The position numbers and the translations under genes were made by a program. Below are positions 1 to 8,194 of a stretch of 64,000 nt of DNA, piece after piece. Each line of letters begins with the position of its first letter. Position 1 is the stretch's first letter. Origin of the DNA: Rhizohabitans arisaemae (GTDB lineage Bacteria > Actinomycetota > Actinomycetes > Streptosporangiales > Streptosporangiaceae); contig NZ_BLRH01000021.1 of NCBI RefSeq assembly GCF_025996515.1, positions 242,690 through 306,689 of the forward strand. Reading direction: 5' to 3'. The notes under the pieces are model-generated. The model did no database searches. It was not told the origin of the DNA and was given only the letters and a program-made list of their open reading frames with translations.

Positions 1-174
1 CTGGTCGACTACCGCGCCGAAGGCCGGCAGTCGTTCTACTCCCTGACCAGGCCCGAGCTGATCGATCTGCTGACCTCCGCCGAACACCTGCTGGCCGCCA
101 CCGGCCATGCCGTCACGCTGTGCCCCCGCCACGGCGCCGGGGCACCGGAACCCGGCAGGGAGCCGGTGTCGTGA
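1..174 (+). CDS. ArsR-family regulator, C-terminal part
   Basis: The frame is open from the window edge and gives 57 residues. They begin LVDYRAEGRQSFYSL, which matches the winged-helix beta hairpin and last strand of ArsR/SmtB metal-sensing repressors, so the recognition helix lies outside the window. The C-terminus has a lone Cys in LCPRHG that could be a metal ligand, as in CmtR-like sensors, but this cannot be decided from the fragment. The stop overlaps the GTG of the next gene in a GTGA junction. This repressor therefore very probably leads an operon with the downstream metal transporter and is released by the metal that transporter exports. Confidence 0.8.
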   Translation: MVDYRAEGRQSFYSLTRPELIDLLTSAEHLLAATGHAVTLCPRHGAGAPEPGREPVS

Positions 175-869
175 CAGTCCTGCCGAACCTTGGTCCGGCC
201 CCGGCCCGCCGCGCCCTGCTGCGCCGCCGGATCCGGCTGCTGACGGGGGCAACCATCGCCTACAACACGGTCGAGGCCGCGGTGGCCGTCACCGCCGGGG
301 CCGTCGCCTCATCCGCCGCCTTGATCGGGTTCGGCCTGGACTCGATCGTCGAGGTGACCTCGGCCGCCGCGGTGGCCTGGCAGTTCTCCCGGCCCGATCA
401 CGAGAAGCGGGAGCGGGCCACCCTGCGCGTCATCGCGATCTCGTTCTTCGCCCTCGCCGCCTACGTCACCGTCGACGCGGTGAGCGCCCTCGGCGGTGGC
501 GGCGAGGCCGAGCACTCCACGCCCGGTCTGGTGCTCGCCGGACTGTCCCTGCTCGTCATGCCGTTCCTGTCGGCCGCACAGCGCCGCGCGGGCCGCGAAC
601 TCGGCTCGGCTTCGGCCGTGGCCGACTCCAAGCAGACGCTGCTGTGCACCTACCTGTCGGCGGTGCTGCTCGCCGGGTTGGCGCTCAACAGCCTGTTCGG
701 CTGGTCGTGGGCCGATCCGATCGCCGCCTTGACGATCGCCGCGGTCGCGGTCAAGGAAGGCCGCGACGCCTGGCGCGGTAAGGCCTGCTGCGCCGTACCC
801 GCCGCGGCCTCCGAGGCCGGTACCTGCTCGGACGGCTGCTCCACATCCCCTCAGGAGGTCAATCGATGA
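171..869 (+). CDS. Cation diffusion facilitator family transporter
   Basis: This 232-residue membrane protein has about six hydrophobic segments. The motifs LIGFGLDSIVEV and, further on, DPIAAL carry the Asp residues that form the metal site in CDF transporters. These proteins export divalent metals by proton antiport across the plasma membrane. The tail is Cys-rich (ACCAVP, then CSDGC) and may bind metal before transport or act as a sensor. GTG at 171 was chosen because it overlaps the arsR stop and gives a normal N-terminus; GTG at 168 is the alternative. It overlaps the next gene by 4 bases. The substrate is unknown: Cd, Zn or Pb would suit an ArsR partner. Confidence 0.85.
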   Translation: MTVLPNLGPAPARRALLRRRIRLLTGATIAYNTVEAAVAVTAGAVASSAALIGFGLDSIVEVTSAAAVAWQFSRPDHEKRERATLRVIAISFFALAAYVTVDAVSALGGGGEAEHSTPGLVLAGLSLLVMPFLSAAQRRAGRELGSASAVADSKQTLLCTYLSAVLLAGLALNSLFGWSWADPIAALTIAAVAVKEGRDAWRGKACCAVPAAASEAGTCSDGCSTSPQEVNR

Positions 870-1216
870 TCGGTCGCCCGATGCCCGCCGCCGTGCGGGC
901 CGCCTACCGCGCCGAGATGGGCGCGGCCCGTACCGCCGCCGAGCCGGCCGCGCGGTGGCGGCACCTGGAACGGGCCCACATCCTGTCCCAGCCCTGGCCG
1001 TGGCCGCACACCCGCAACCACGTCGCCATGTTCGCCCTTGCCCTGCGGCAGCGCGATCGGCGCGAAGCGCTCGGCCAGGTGGTCCGCATCATCGTGGCCG
1101 CCCCGGGCTCGGCACTGGGCCGTTACCCCGAAGGCAACACCGGCCGGGCCGGCGTCGGACTCACCGTGCCCATGCCGGTGCCCGAAGACCTGGCCGCGGT
1201 GCTGGCGACGGCCTGA
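866..1216 (+). CDS. DUF3703 domain protein
   Basis: This 116-residue soluble protein has the pattern HLERAHILSQ followed by HVAMF that I associate with DUF3703. The family has no assigned function but often accompanies ArsR and metal-efflux genes. Several His residues (HLERAH, HTRNH) could bind metal, which is inference. The ATG overlaps the transporter stop as ATGA, so the two are translationally coupled. A good Shine-Dalgarno (AGGAGG) lies just upstream, within the end of the transporter gene. It is the last gene of the operon and is followed by the convergent hsp20 gene. Confidence 0.75.
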   Translation: MIGRPMPAAVRAAYRAEMGAARTAAEPAARWRHLERAHILSQPWPWPHTRNHVAMFALALRQRDRREALGQVVRIIVAAPGSALGRYPEGNTGRAGVGLTVPMPVPEDLAAVLATA

Positions 1217-1240
1217 GCCGGGCCGGTGCCGACCGGGACA

Positions 1241-1672
1241 TCAGCTTTCGGTCGTGGCCTGGGCCTGGATCGGAATGCGCTTCCCCTCCGGCTTGGGCTC
1301 GCCGAGTTTGACGCTGACCTCAAGAACGCCCTTGTCGTAGGTCGCCCGGACATCCTCCTCGTCCACCCCGGCCGGCAGGGTGAGCGAACGCTCGAAGGAT
1401 CCGTAGCGGAACTCGGTCCGGTGCGGGTCCTTGTGCTCGTCCCGCCGCTCGGCCCGGACGTTCAGCACACCGTTGGTCACGGTGATCTCGACGTCGCGTT
1501 CCGGGTCGATACCCGGCAACTCGGCTCGGAGCACGTACCGCCCGTCGTCCACGTAGTCCTCGAACTTGATGGGCTGCGTTTCGGCGGTCCGCATCGCGGC
1601 GAACGGAAATTCCAGCCAGTCGAACAGCTCGGGCATAAGTCCCCGCTGCTGACGAAGCATCGGCATACTCAT
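1241..1672 (-). CDS. Hsp20 / alpha-crystallin small heat-shock protein
   Basis: The 143-residue protein has a central alpha-crystallin domain (about residues 35-130), including YVLRAELPGIDPE, the GVLNVRAER strand and the near-terminal GVLEV signature. Small heat-shock proteins form ATP-independent oligomers that hold unfolding proteins for refolding by DnaK. The N-terminus (LRQQRGLMPELFDWLEFPF) matches actinobacterial Hsp18/Hsp20 proteins. The gene stands alone, convergent with the metal operon. I saw no clear HspR or CIRCE-type repeat in the 129 bases upstream, so its control is unknown. Confidence 0.93.
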   Translation of the reverse strand: MSMPMLRQQRGLMPELFDWLEFPFAAMRTAETQPIKFEDYVDDGRYVLRAELPGIDPERDVEITVTNGVLNVRAERRDEHKDPHRTEFRYGSFERSLTLPAGVDEEDVRATYDKGVLEVSVKLGEPKPEGKRIPIQAQATTES

Positions 1673-1801
1673 GGGAACCCCCCCTGTCTCCTCGTGGTAC
1701 TCCCACCTTCCATTACACCGCGCGACCCTCCTTGATCGCAGGGTCGGAGGTCCCGACCTCGGAGGACCTCCGACCGAGGGGCAAAGGGTGCCGCTCCCGA
1801 A

Positions 1802-2590
1802 TCAGTCGTCGCCCACGAAGTTGGCGCCGATGTCGAGGGCCATGGCGCCGTTGCCGGCCAGGAGGCCGCCGTCGACGGGCAGGTCGATCCCGGTGATCCA
1901 GGAGGCGCGCTCGCTCACCAGGAAGGACACCGCCTGGGCCACGTCGTCCACGGTGCCCACCCGGCCCATCGGGTACCAGGCGGCGGCGCGGTGCAGGGTG
2001 TCCGGATCGATCGAGAGACGTGCCCGCCAAACCGGGGTGGCGATCGTGCCGGGGGAGACGGAGTTGACGCGGACGCCGTACCGGCCGTACTGGACGGCGA
2101 GGCCGCGGGTGAGGTTGAGCAGCCCGGCCTTGGCCGCGCTGTAGGTGTCGTTGCCGACGTACCGGTGGCCGTTGACCGAGGCGATGTTGACGACGGCGCC
2201 GCGCCGGGCCTGGCGCATGCCGGGCATGACCGCCTGGCAGAGCCGGATCGCGCCGCCCAGGATGACGTCCACGTCCGCCTGCCAGTCCGGCTCGGGCGAC
2301 GACTCGAACTCCCCGTTGCTGCAGACGGCCGCGTTGTTGACCAGGACGTCCAGCGGACCGTGCCTGTGGATGATCGAGGTGATCGCGGCCCGCACCGACT
2401 CGGCGGAGCGGACGTCGAGCGCGACGGCCTCGGCGCCGTCGATCCCGGCGGCGACGGCGCGGGCCGCGTCCAGGTCGAGGTCGCTCACGAATGCCCGGTA
2501 CTCGGGAGCGAGCGTACGGGCGATGGCCGATCCGATTCCGCCTCCGGCACCGGTGATCAAAGCGAGACGGGGGGAACCCGAGGTGGACAT
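1802..2590 (-). CDS. SDR-family NAD(P)-dependent oxidoreductase (copy 1)
   Basis: This 262-residue Rossmann enzyme has the TGAGGGIG cofactor loop (residues 13-20), NNAA at 85-88, and the catalytic Ser138, Tyr150 and Lys154 (YSAAK). Length and motifs are those of classical SDRs such as sugar 1-dehydrogenases. The PVDGGLLAG motif near the end fits the FabG-like subclass. It is closely related to the next SDR at 2972-3760, clearly by tandem duplication. Lying beside a sugar importer and sugar-acid enzymes, it probably oxidises an aldose or a deoxy-sugar acid. The exact substrate is not visible. Confidence 0.9.
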   Translation of the reverse strand: MSTSGSPRLALITGAGGGIGSAIARTLAPEYRAFVSDLDLDAARAVAAGIDGAEAVALDVRSAESVRAAITSIIHRHGPLDVLVNNAAVCSNGEFESSPEPDWQADVDVILGGAIRLCQAVMPGMRQARRGAVVNIASVNGHRYVGNDTYSAAKAGLLNLTRGLAVQYGRYGVRVNSVSPGTIATPVWRARLSIDPDTLHRAAAWYPMGRVGTVDDVAQAVSFLVSERASWITGIDLPVDGGLLAGNGAMALDIGANFVGDD

Positions 2591-2608
2591 GGATCTCCTC
2601 TCCGCGGC

Positions 2609-2655
2609 TCAGCCTTGTGAGCGTGCCCGCGATCTGCCCCGTGGTGATCTTTCGA
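2609..2655 (-). pseudogene. Remnant of ABC permease 3' end upstream of SDR copy 1
   Basis: About 45 bases upstream of SDR copy 1 are nearly the same as the 3' end of the ABC permease gene at 3779-3825, including the sequence around its stop codon. The tandem duplication that made the two SDR genes therefore also copied the permease tail. The remnant encodes nothing by itself. Confidence 0.7.
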
Positions 2656-2756
2656 TGATCGCAGATTGCGGCGCTTCGTGTCCTCCACGGCGGTGTCCCG
2701 GTCCGCAGACCGTCCCGAGCGGCCCTCACCCACCAAGACCGAGAGCAGGGGAATCC

Positions 2757-2883
2757 CCGTAGAGCGCGGCCAGGTCACCGGAAACGCGTCGGACCGCCAC
2801 GCGGCGGCGGTGATGAGGTCCGGATGGAAGCCGTTCGCCGAGAAGCGCGCACGCATCGCCCGGTCCGTCAGATGCCCTTGGAC
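2757..2883 (-). pseudogene. Remnant of AAA ATPase C-terminus
   Basis: This stretch aligns base by base, with scattered substitutions, to 37191-37322, the 3' end of the ATPase gene at 37165-38682. The translated minus strand still reads FSANGFHPDLITAAAWRSD, against FSMNGFYPDLLTAAARRSD in the intact protein. The rest of the ATPase is absent, so this is a relic of a second copy. Confidence 0.75.
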
Positions 2884-2885
2884 CC

Positions 2886-2968
2886 TGGGCGAGGCGACGG
2901 GCTCCCTCCGGGCGGACGGTCAGGTCCGTCTCGGCGGAACCGCCCGGATGAGTGTGGCCGGCGAAGGC
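2886..2968 (+). pseudogene. Remnant of PfkB sugar kinase N-terminus
   Basis: The plus strand reads SLRADGQVRLGGTARMSVAGE, matching the start of the two PfkB kinases at 14008 and 36055, and then stops matching. It lies directly beside the ATPase relic and the 3' end of SDR copy 2. A third copy of the kinase locus was apparently present here and was lost by recombination. Confidence 0.75.
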
Positions 2969-2971
2969 GTC

Positions 2972-3760
2972 TCAGTCGAAGTCGACGACCGCGGTGCCGA
3001 TGTCCACGGCCATGGCGCGGCTGCCGGCCAGGAGGCCGCCGTCGACGGGCAGGTCGATCCCGGTGATCCAGGAGGCGCGGTCGCTCACCAGGAAGGCCAC
3101 GGCGTCGGCGACGTCCTGGACGGTCCCGACCCGGCCCAACGGGTACCAGGGCACGGCTCGGTCGAGGGTGCTCGGATCGGCCTCCAGGCGTTCCCGCCAG
3201 ACCGGGGTGGCGATCGTGCCGGGGGAGACGGAGTTGACGCGGACGCCGTACCGGCCGTACTGGACGGCGAGGCCGCGGGTGAGGTTGAGCAGCCCGGCCT
3301 TGGCGGCGCCGTAGGTGTCGTTGCCGAAGTACCGGTGGCCGTTGACCGAGGCGACGTTGACGACGGCGCCGCGCCGGGCCTGGCGCATGCCGGGCATGAC
3401 CGCCTGGCAGAGCCGGATCGCACCGCCCACGATGACGTCCACCTCGGCCTGCCAGAGCGGCTCGGGCTGGGATTCGAATTCCCTGTTGCTGAAAACGGCC
3501 GCGTTGTTGACCAGGACGTCCAGCGGACCGTACCGGGTGTGGACGGATTCGATCGCGGCCCGGACGGATTCGGTGGAGCGGACGTCGAGCAGGACGGCTT
3601 CGGCGCCGTCGATCCCGGCGGCGACGGCGCGGGCCGCGTCCAGGTCGACGTCGGCCACGAAGACCGTGTGGCCGGTGCGGAGCGTGCGGGCGACGGCCGA
3701 TCCGATCCCGCCTCCGGCACCGGTGACCAATGCGAGACGGGGGGAACCCGGGATGGACAT
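2972..3760 (-). CDS. SDR-family NAD(P)-dependent oxidoreductase (copy 2)
   Basis: The 262-residue SDR has the same length and motif positions as copy 1: TGAGGGIG at 13-20, NNAA at 85-88, Ser138, Tyr150 (YGAAK) and Lys154. The 18-base gap to the permease upstream puts it in one operon with the ABC importer genes (5582 down to 2972). This suggests it acts on the imported sugar, most likely as an aldose 1-dehydrogenase giving a lactone. Differences from copy 1 lie mainly in the substrate loop and the region after residue 175, so the copies may have different preferences. Substrate assignment is inference. Confidence 0.9.
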   Translation of the reverse strand: MSIPGSPRLALVTGAGGGIGSAVARTLRTGHTVFVADVDLDAARAVAAGIDGAEAVLLDVRSTESVRAAIESVHTRYGPLDVLVNNAAVFSNREFESQPEPLWQAEVDVIVGGAIRLCQAVMPGMRQARRGAVVNVASVNGHRYFGNDTYGAAKAGLLNLTRGLAVQYGRYGVRVNSVSPGTIATPVWRERLEADPSTLDRAVPWYPLGRVGTVQDVADAVAFLVSDRASWITGIDLPVDGGLLAGSRAMAVDIGTAVVDFD

Positions 3761-3778
3761 GGATCTCCTCTCTGCGGC

Positions 3779-4720
3779 TCAGCCCTTGAGCGCGCCCGCG
3801 GTCAGCCCCTTGGTGATCTGCTTCTGCAGGAGGGCGAAGCCCAAGAGTACGGGGGTCACCGTGATCATCATTCCCGCGAAGAGGGTGGACCAGTTGGTGC
3901 CGTAGTCGGCGGCCTGGCCCAGCTGGAAGAGCCCGAGCGGCAGCGGCATCCTCTCGGGTGAGTGGATCAGCAGCAGGGCGTAGAAGAACTCGTTCCAGTT
4001 CTGCAGGAAGCTGATGATGGCGACCGAGGCCAGCCCGGGCCCCATGAGAGGGAGGATCACCGAGACGAAGGTACGGGCGGGGCCGGCTCCGTCCATCGCC
4101 GCGGCCTCCTCCAGCTCGTACGGGAGGGTCTTCATGAAGCCGACCAGGACGAACACGTTGAACGGCAGGTTGTAGGTCGCGTAGACGAGGATGAGCCCGA
4201 GGCGGCTGTCGAGCAGCCCGAGATCCTGCATGATCAGGTAGAGCGGGGCGAAGGTGACCATCCACGGGATCATGAGCCCGAGCAGGAAGAGGCCGAGGAT
4301 CAGGCCGCTGAACCGGAAGGGGATCCGGGCCAGCGGATAGGCCGCGAACACGGCGAGCAGCACACCGATCACGGTCGAGGCGACGCTGACCACGACGCTG
4401 TTGCCGAAGAACAACCCGATGTTCGCGCGGTCCCAGGCGTCGGCGTAATTCTCCCACCGCCAGGACTCGGCGACCTGCCAGGGCGGGGTGGAGATGAATT
4501 CGGTGTCGGTCTTCATCGAGACGTTGAAGACCCAGGCGTAGGCGCTGATCGAGGAGAGCGCGACGGCGCCGAGCAGCAGGTAGAAGAAGAGATGGTACGG
4601 CCGGAACGGCGCGCGGGGTCGGGGTGGGTTCCCCTTCCGTCGCCGGCTGGGGGAAGGCGGAAGGGGCTTCGGGGAGACGGCGGGGCCAGGACCCTCGATC
4701 AGCTCAGTACTGGAGGTCAT
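3779..4720 (-). CDS. Carbohydrate ABC transporter permease (MalG type)
   Basis: The 313-residue membrane protein has about six transmembrane segments and the cytoplasmic EAA loop (EEAAAMDGAGPARTF, near residue 205) that docks the ATPase. The first 40 residues form a basic, proline-rich cytosolic tail. With the upstream MalF-type permease and solute-binding protein it forms a CUT1 sugar importer. No ATPase gene is present, which is normal in actinomycetes, where a shared MsiK-type ATPase serves many importers. It overlaps the previous gene by 17 bases. Confidence 0.93.
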   Translation of the reverse strand: MTSSTELIEGPGPAVSPKPLPPSPSRRRKGNPPRPRAPFRPYHLFFYLLLGAVALSSISAYAWVFNVSMKTDTEFISTPPWQVAESWRWENYADAWDRANIGLFFGNSVVVSVASTVIGVLLAVFAAYPLARIPFRFSGLILGLFLLGLMIPWMVTFAPLYLIMQDLGLLDSRLGLILVYATYNLPFNVFVLVGFMKTLPYELEEAAAMDGAGPARTFVSVILPLMGPGLASVAIISFLQNWNEFFYALLLIHSPERMPLPLGLFQLGQAADYGTNWSTLFAGMMITVTPVLLGFALLQKQITKGLTAGALKG

Positions 4721-5582
4721 CGCGCTTCATCACCTTGTTGAGGAGCCAGGCCACCGACAACATGACCACGACGAGCGCGACGCCGATCGCCGCCGCGTAG
4801 CCGAAGTCGGCGCGGTCGAAGGCGACCCGGTACATCAGCGTGCCCACGGTGTCGGTGGAGCCGAAGGGGCCGCCGCCGGTCAGGATGTAGACGAAGGCGA
4901 ACGTCTGCAGGCTCTGCACCGCCCACAGGATGGCGAGCATGCGCATCAGGTCGCGCAGCATCGGCAGCATGATGCTGCGGAACACCCGCCACTCGCCCGC
5001 CCCGTCGATCCGCGCGGCCTGCAGGACGTCGGTCGGCAGGCGTTCGAATCCCGCGCAGAGCAGGACGACCCAGATCCCGATGCCATGCCAGACGGAGACG
5101 AAGGTCACGGCGGCCAGCGCGGTGGCCGGGTCGCCGAGCCAGGTCTTGGCCAGGGCGCCCAGGCCCATGGACTCCAGGGCGGGATTGATCAGTCCGAGGG
5201 TGGGGTGGTAGAGGAACTTCCACATCAGCGAGACGACGGCGACCGACAGGACCACAGGGGCGAAGACCACGAACCTGAAGAAGCGTTCGCCGTGGATGCG
5301 CTGGGACAGGGCCCAGGCGATCGCCACCGCGGGTGGGAAGAGCATGCCGCTGCCGATGAGGGTGAGCAGGAACGTGTTCTTGAGGGAGTTGAAGAAGTCC
5401 GGGTCACCCGCCAGCAGACGGTACTGCTCGATCCCCGCGAACGTCGTCGCCCCGGTCCTGGAGAACTCGTGCAGCGACAGGTCCACCGTCTTGACCAGCG
5501 GGTAGAGAAAGAAGACGCCCAGCAGCGCGAGCGCGGGCAACAGGAACGGGACGATGATGCGTCGCTGGGCCGCCTTGTGCAT
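4704..5582 (-). CDS. Sugar ABC transporter permease (MalF type)
   Basis: The 292-residue integral membrane protein has a short basic N-terminus, about six hydrophobic helices and an EAA loop (LQAARIDGAGEWRVF, near residue 190). It would form the heterodimeric channel with the MalG-type partner downstream. It lies 75 bases after the binding-protein gene and overlaps the MalG gene by 17 bases, so the three are surely co-transcribed. It belongs to the CUT1 class, which usually imports oligosaccharides or glycosides rather than free pentoses. Confidence 0.93.
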   Translation of the reverse strand: MHKAAQRRIIVPFLLPALALLGVFFLYPLVKTVDLSLHEFSRTGATTFAGIEQYRLLAGDPDFFNSLKNTFLLTLIGSGMLFPPAVAIAWALSQRIHGERFFRFVVFAPVVLSVAVVSLMWKFLYHPTLGLINPALESMGLGALAKTWLGDPATALAAVTFVSVWHGIGIWVVLLCAGFERLPTDVLQAARIDGAGEWRVFRSIMLPMLRDLMRMLAILWAVQSLQTFAFVYILTGGGPFGSTDTVGTLMYRVAFDRADFGYAAAIGVALVVVMLSVAWLLNKVMKRDDLQY

Positions 5583-5657
5583 GTGGCCTCCGGGGTCGGC
5601 GCCACCCGCGGGCTCCGGTACGGGCGGAGCCCGCGGGGTGGGCGTGGTTGACGGGGT

Positions 5658-7010
5658 TCAGTTGCCGTGGACCCGGCGCAGCCCCTTGTCCAGGTTCTCC
5701 AGGGTCTGTTTGGCGTCCTGCTTGCCGAAGAGCAGCTTGGCGATCTCGGGGTAGACGACGTCCTTCGCCTTGGACTGCAGCAGGCCGTAGTAGGCGGCCT
5801 GGAGCCGGTCGGCCTTGCCCACCACGTCGGAGATGCCGGGCAGTCCGGGCGGGCTCGGCACGCCCTTCACCGCGGAGACCTCGCCGATCCGCTCGGCCCG
5901 GCGGCTCTGGGTCTCCACACTGGTGACCCGGCGGATCCACTCCAGCGAGAGCGGGATGTTGCCGCTCTTGGCCGAGATCGACATGAGCTGGGCGGCGGCG
6001 AGCATGGCGGATTGATCGCCGGTTCCGCCGGTAACGCCGGGGAAGGGGAGGACGCCGAGCTTGAAGTCCGCCGGGATGGCGTCGGCCATCTCACTCACCA
6101 GCCAGCTGCCCATGAGGATCATGCCGGCTTTGCCCTGGAAGAACTGGGCCTGCGCGGCGGTGAAGTCGGTGCCCTCGAAGCCCTTGAGGAAGCTCTTCCT
6201 GTCGCGCAGGTCCTGGAGCATCTGGAGGCCGGTGAGGAAGCCCGGATCGTCGGTGATCGCTCCTTCGCCCTTGGTGAGGACGCCGTAGGCCTTCTCGTAT
6301 CCGACGGTGCGCAGCCAGAGGTTGTCGCTCCACATACCCATGTAGGGCTCGAAGAGCCCGGTGACCGCGATCGGGTCGACCCCGGCGGCCTTGAGCGCGT
6401 CGGCCGCCTTGGTCAGCTCGTCCCAGGTGGCGGGCGGGGTGATGCCGTGCTTTTCGAAGAGTCCCGCGTTGTAGAAGAGCACCTGCAGGGAGAGTTCGGA
6501 GGGGACGCCGTAGATCTTCTTGGTCGCCGGGTGCTCCATGAACTGCAGGACCGCCGGGCTGAACTGCTCCAGCCAGGGCTTGCCGGTGGTCGAGTCGACC
6601 TGGTCCAGGTAGGGCTTGAGATCGAGCAGGGCACCGCTGTCGGCCCACTCCAGCAGGGCCGGGTTGGTGCCGTCGAACATCGTGTAGTCGACGTCGGGCG
6701 CGTCGCCGGCCCGCCACCTCTGCTCCAGGGCGGGGCGGGCCTTGGTGTTGGCGAAGGTCTGCTTGACGTCGGCTCCGGCGTGGTCCTTCTCCAGCCCGGC
6801 GGCGACCTCCTCCAGGAACTTCAGGGACGGGGTGCCGACGGCGGGGAGCACGCCGACCTCGATCGGCCCGCCTTTGATCTCCTGCTGCCAGGTCTTGGCG
6901 TCGGGGGCCTTCTCCGCGGCCGGAGCGGGTGCACCGCCTCCGCCGCACGCTGTCAGAGCCAGGCAGGGAACGACGATCAGACCGACCAGCAACTTGCGGG
7001 CAATTTCCAC
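5658..7010 (-). CDS. Extracellular solute-binding protein, lipoprotein
   Basis: This is a family 1 sugar-binding protein of about 450 residues. The N-terminus has two basic residues, a hydrophobic stretch and the lipobox LTAC with lipidated Cys22, so it is anchored outside the membrane. The start is one of two adjacent GTG codons (7013 or 7010); 7010 has the better spacing from the GGAGG site. Frame extension further upstream is non-coding in character. Aromatic-rich segments such as LPGISDVVGK and YYGLLQSK are typical of the CUT1 binding-protein C-lobe. It delivers sugar to the two permeases downstream. Confidence 0.92.
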   Translation of the reverse strand: MEIARKLLVGLIVVPCLALTACGGGGAPAPAAEKAPDAKTWQQEIKGGPIEVGVLPAVGTPSLKFLEEVAAGLEKDHAGADVKQTFANTKARPALEQRWRAGDAPDVDYTMFDGTNPALLEWADSGALLDLKPYLDQVDSTTGKPWLEQFSPAVLQFMEHPATKKIYGVPSELSLQVLFYNAGLFEKHGITPPATWDELTKAADALKAAGVDPIAVTGLFEPYMGMWSDNLWLRTVGYEKAYGVLTKGEGAITDDPGFLTGLQMLQDLRDRKSFLKGFEGTDFTAAQAQFFQGKAGMILMGSWLVSEMADAIPADFKLGVLPFPGVTGGTGDQSAMLAAAQLMSISAKSGNIPLSLEWIRRVTSVETQSRRAERIGEVSAVKGVPSPPGLPGISDVVGKADRLQAAYYGLLQSKAKDVVYPEIAKLLFGKQDAKQTLENLDKGLRRVHGN

Positions 7011-7095
7011 CACGGGACCTCCGTCCTTAGTGATATCGGGTTCTTTATCAGCATTTCTAGGGGTTTCTAGGGATCTGTCCTGTTGGTTGATCGTG

Positions 7096-8073
7096 TCAGG
7101 GCAGATCGGGCAAGAGGTCCGCGAACTCCGTGAGGAACACCTCGATGCGGCGGAGTTCCTCCGCGTCGAGCACATGGGCAGGCTTACGGCAGTAGGGGCT
7201 GGCGATGAGGCCCCGGCGGAACGAGATCTGCTTCTCCGCGGCGATGATGAGCTCGGTGTCGAGCATCCAGTACGAGATGTAGGGGAGCAGGCGCCGGTGC
7301 AGGTCCTCGCCGCCCGCCTCGTCGCCGGTGCTGAGCCGCCGCCAGATCTCGACGTAGATCTCGGTGAACGAGCAGCCCGGCTGGGTGCCGACCGCACCGC
7401 GCCGCCAGGCGTCGGGCAGCTGGACGCCGGCGTAGCCCTCCAGGGCGGTCACCGGCGGGTCGAGGGCGGCGAGTTCGGCGATGAGCCGTCCGGGCGGGCT
7501 GGACTCCACCTTGACGAGCCGCAGGTTGGGGTGGGCGGCGACCAGGCCCGCCACGGTGGCGGCGTCCAGGCTGCTCCCGGTCTCGGCGGGGGCGTACTGC
7601 AGGACCACGGGGGTGGGCGCCACGGCGGCCAGGACGGCGGTGATGTGCTCGATCTGGGACCGGCGCGAGGGGTTGAGGAAGTGCGGGGCGAGCAGATTGA
7701 TCAAGTCGGCTCCGGCGTCGACGACTTCACGGGCCCGGGCGACGGCCATCCGGGTGGTGTGGTCCTGAACCGCGACGATCGCGGCGAAGTCGTCCCGGCC
7801 GGCGGTACGGCTCAGCAGGATCCCGGTGAGCTCGCGGCGTTCATCCTCGGTGAGCTTGTAGTACTCGGAGGCGAACCCGGGGAACATCGCGCTGGTCACA
7901 CCGGTGCCGAGGACGTAGTCGACGACCCGGTGGAATCCCGCGACGTCGACGTCACCGGTGTCGGTGAAGGGGACCGCCAGAACGGGCGAGACCCCCCGGA
8001 CCAGGTCCGAGGCGTCACCGCGGCCACCGCCCAGAGGGGTCGTCGCGGGAGCTGCACTCGTCTGGATGTTCAT
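7096..8073 (-). CDS. Dihydrodipicolinate synthase family aldolase
   Basis: The 325-residue TIM-barrel protein is of the DapA/NAL family. Lys188 in LRLVKVESS aligns with the Schiff-base lysine and Tyr160 in VVLQYAP with the catalytic tyrosine. The ATG at 8073 follows an AGGAGG site; frame extension upstream is AT-rich and non-coding. In this context the likely role is aldol cleavage or dehydration of a 2-keto-3-deoxy sugar acid, a non-phosphorylated alternative to the KDPG aldolases, not lysine synthesis. It lies 85 bases before the binding-protein gene. Upstream is an ATATCGAAA-type motif. Confidence 0.88.
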   Translation of the reverse strand: MNIQTSAAPATTPLGGGRGDASDLVRGVSPVLAVPFTDTGDVDVAGFHRVVDYVLGTGVTSAMFPGFASEYYKLTEDERRELTGILLSRTAGRDDFAAIVAVQDHTTRMAVARAREVVDAGADLINLLAPHFLNPSRRSQIEHITAVLAAVAPTPVVLQYAPAETGSSLDAATVAGLVAAHPNLRLVKVESSPPGRLIAELAALDPPVTALEGYAGVQLPDAWRRGAVGTQPGCSFTEIYVEIWRRLSTGDEAGGEDLHRRLLPYISYWMLDTELIIAAEKQISFRRGLIASPYCRKPAHVLDAEELRRIEVFLTEFADLLPDLP

Positions 8074-8085
8074 TCGCCCTCCTAT

Positions 8086-8125
8086 CAAGATATCTACGAA
8101 ATATCGAAAATATTTTTCTAATAAT
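8086..8125 (-). promoter_or_regulatory. Putative IclR operator before the DapA-type gene
   Basis: An AT-rich block in GC-rich surroundings contains ATATCGAAAA at 8101-8110 and a partial inverted half (ATATCTACGAA) beside it. The same core recurs at 12.4, 13.35 and 30.2 kb. The site lies 10-50 bases upstream of the ribosome binding site of the DapA-type gene, where a repressor or activator of the IclR family would bind. The assignment rests on recurrence alone. Confidence 0.5.
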
Positions 8126-8194
8126 GAACGATATGTGCCCAGGTTCGGGGAAAACAAGGGTTCCGAGCGGACTTACCCAGGGTCGAGGCGGATG

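Noticed and set aside
7014-7397. Upstream extension of the solute-binding protein frame
   Set aside because: It overlaps the DapA-type gene and lies before a clear GGAGG site and lipoprotein signal at 7010.
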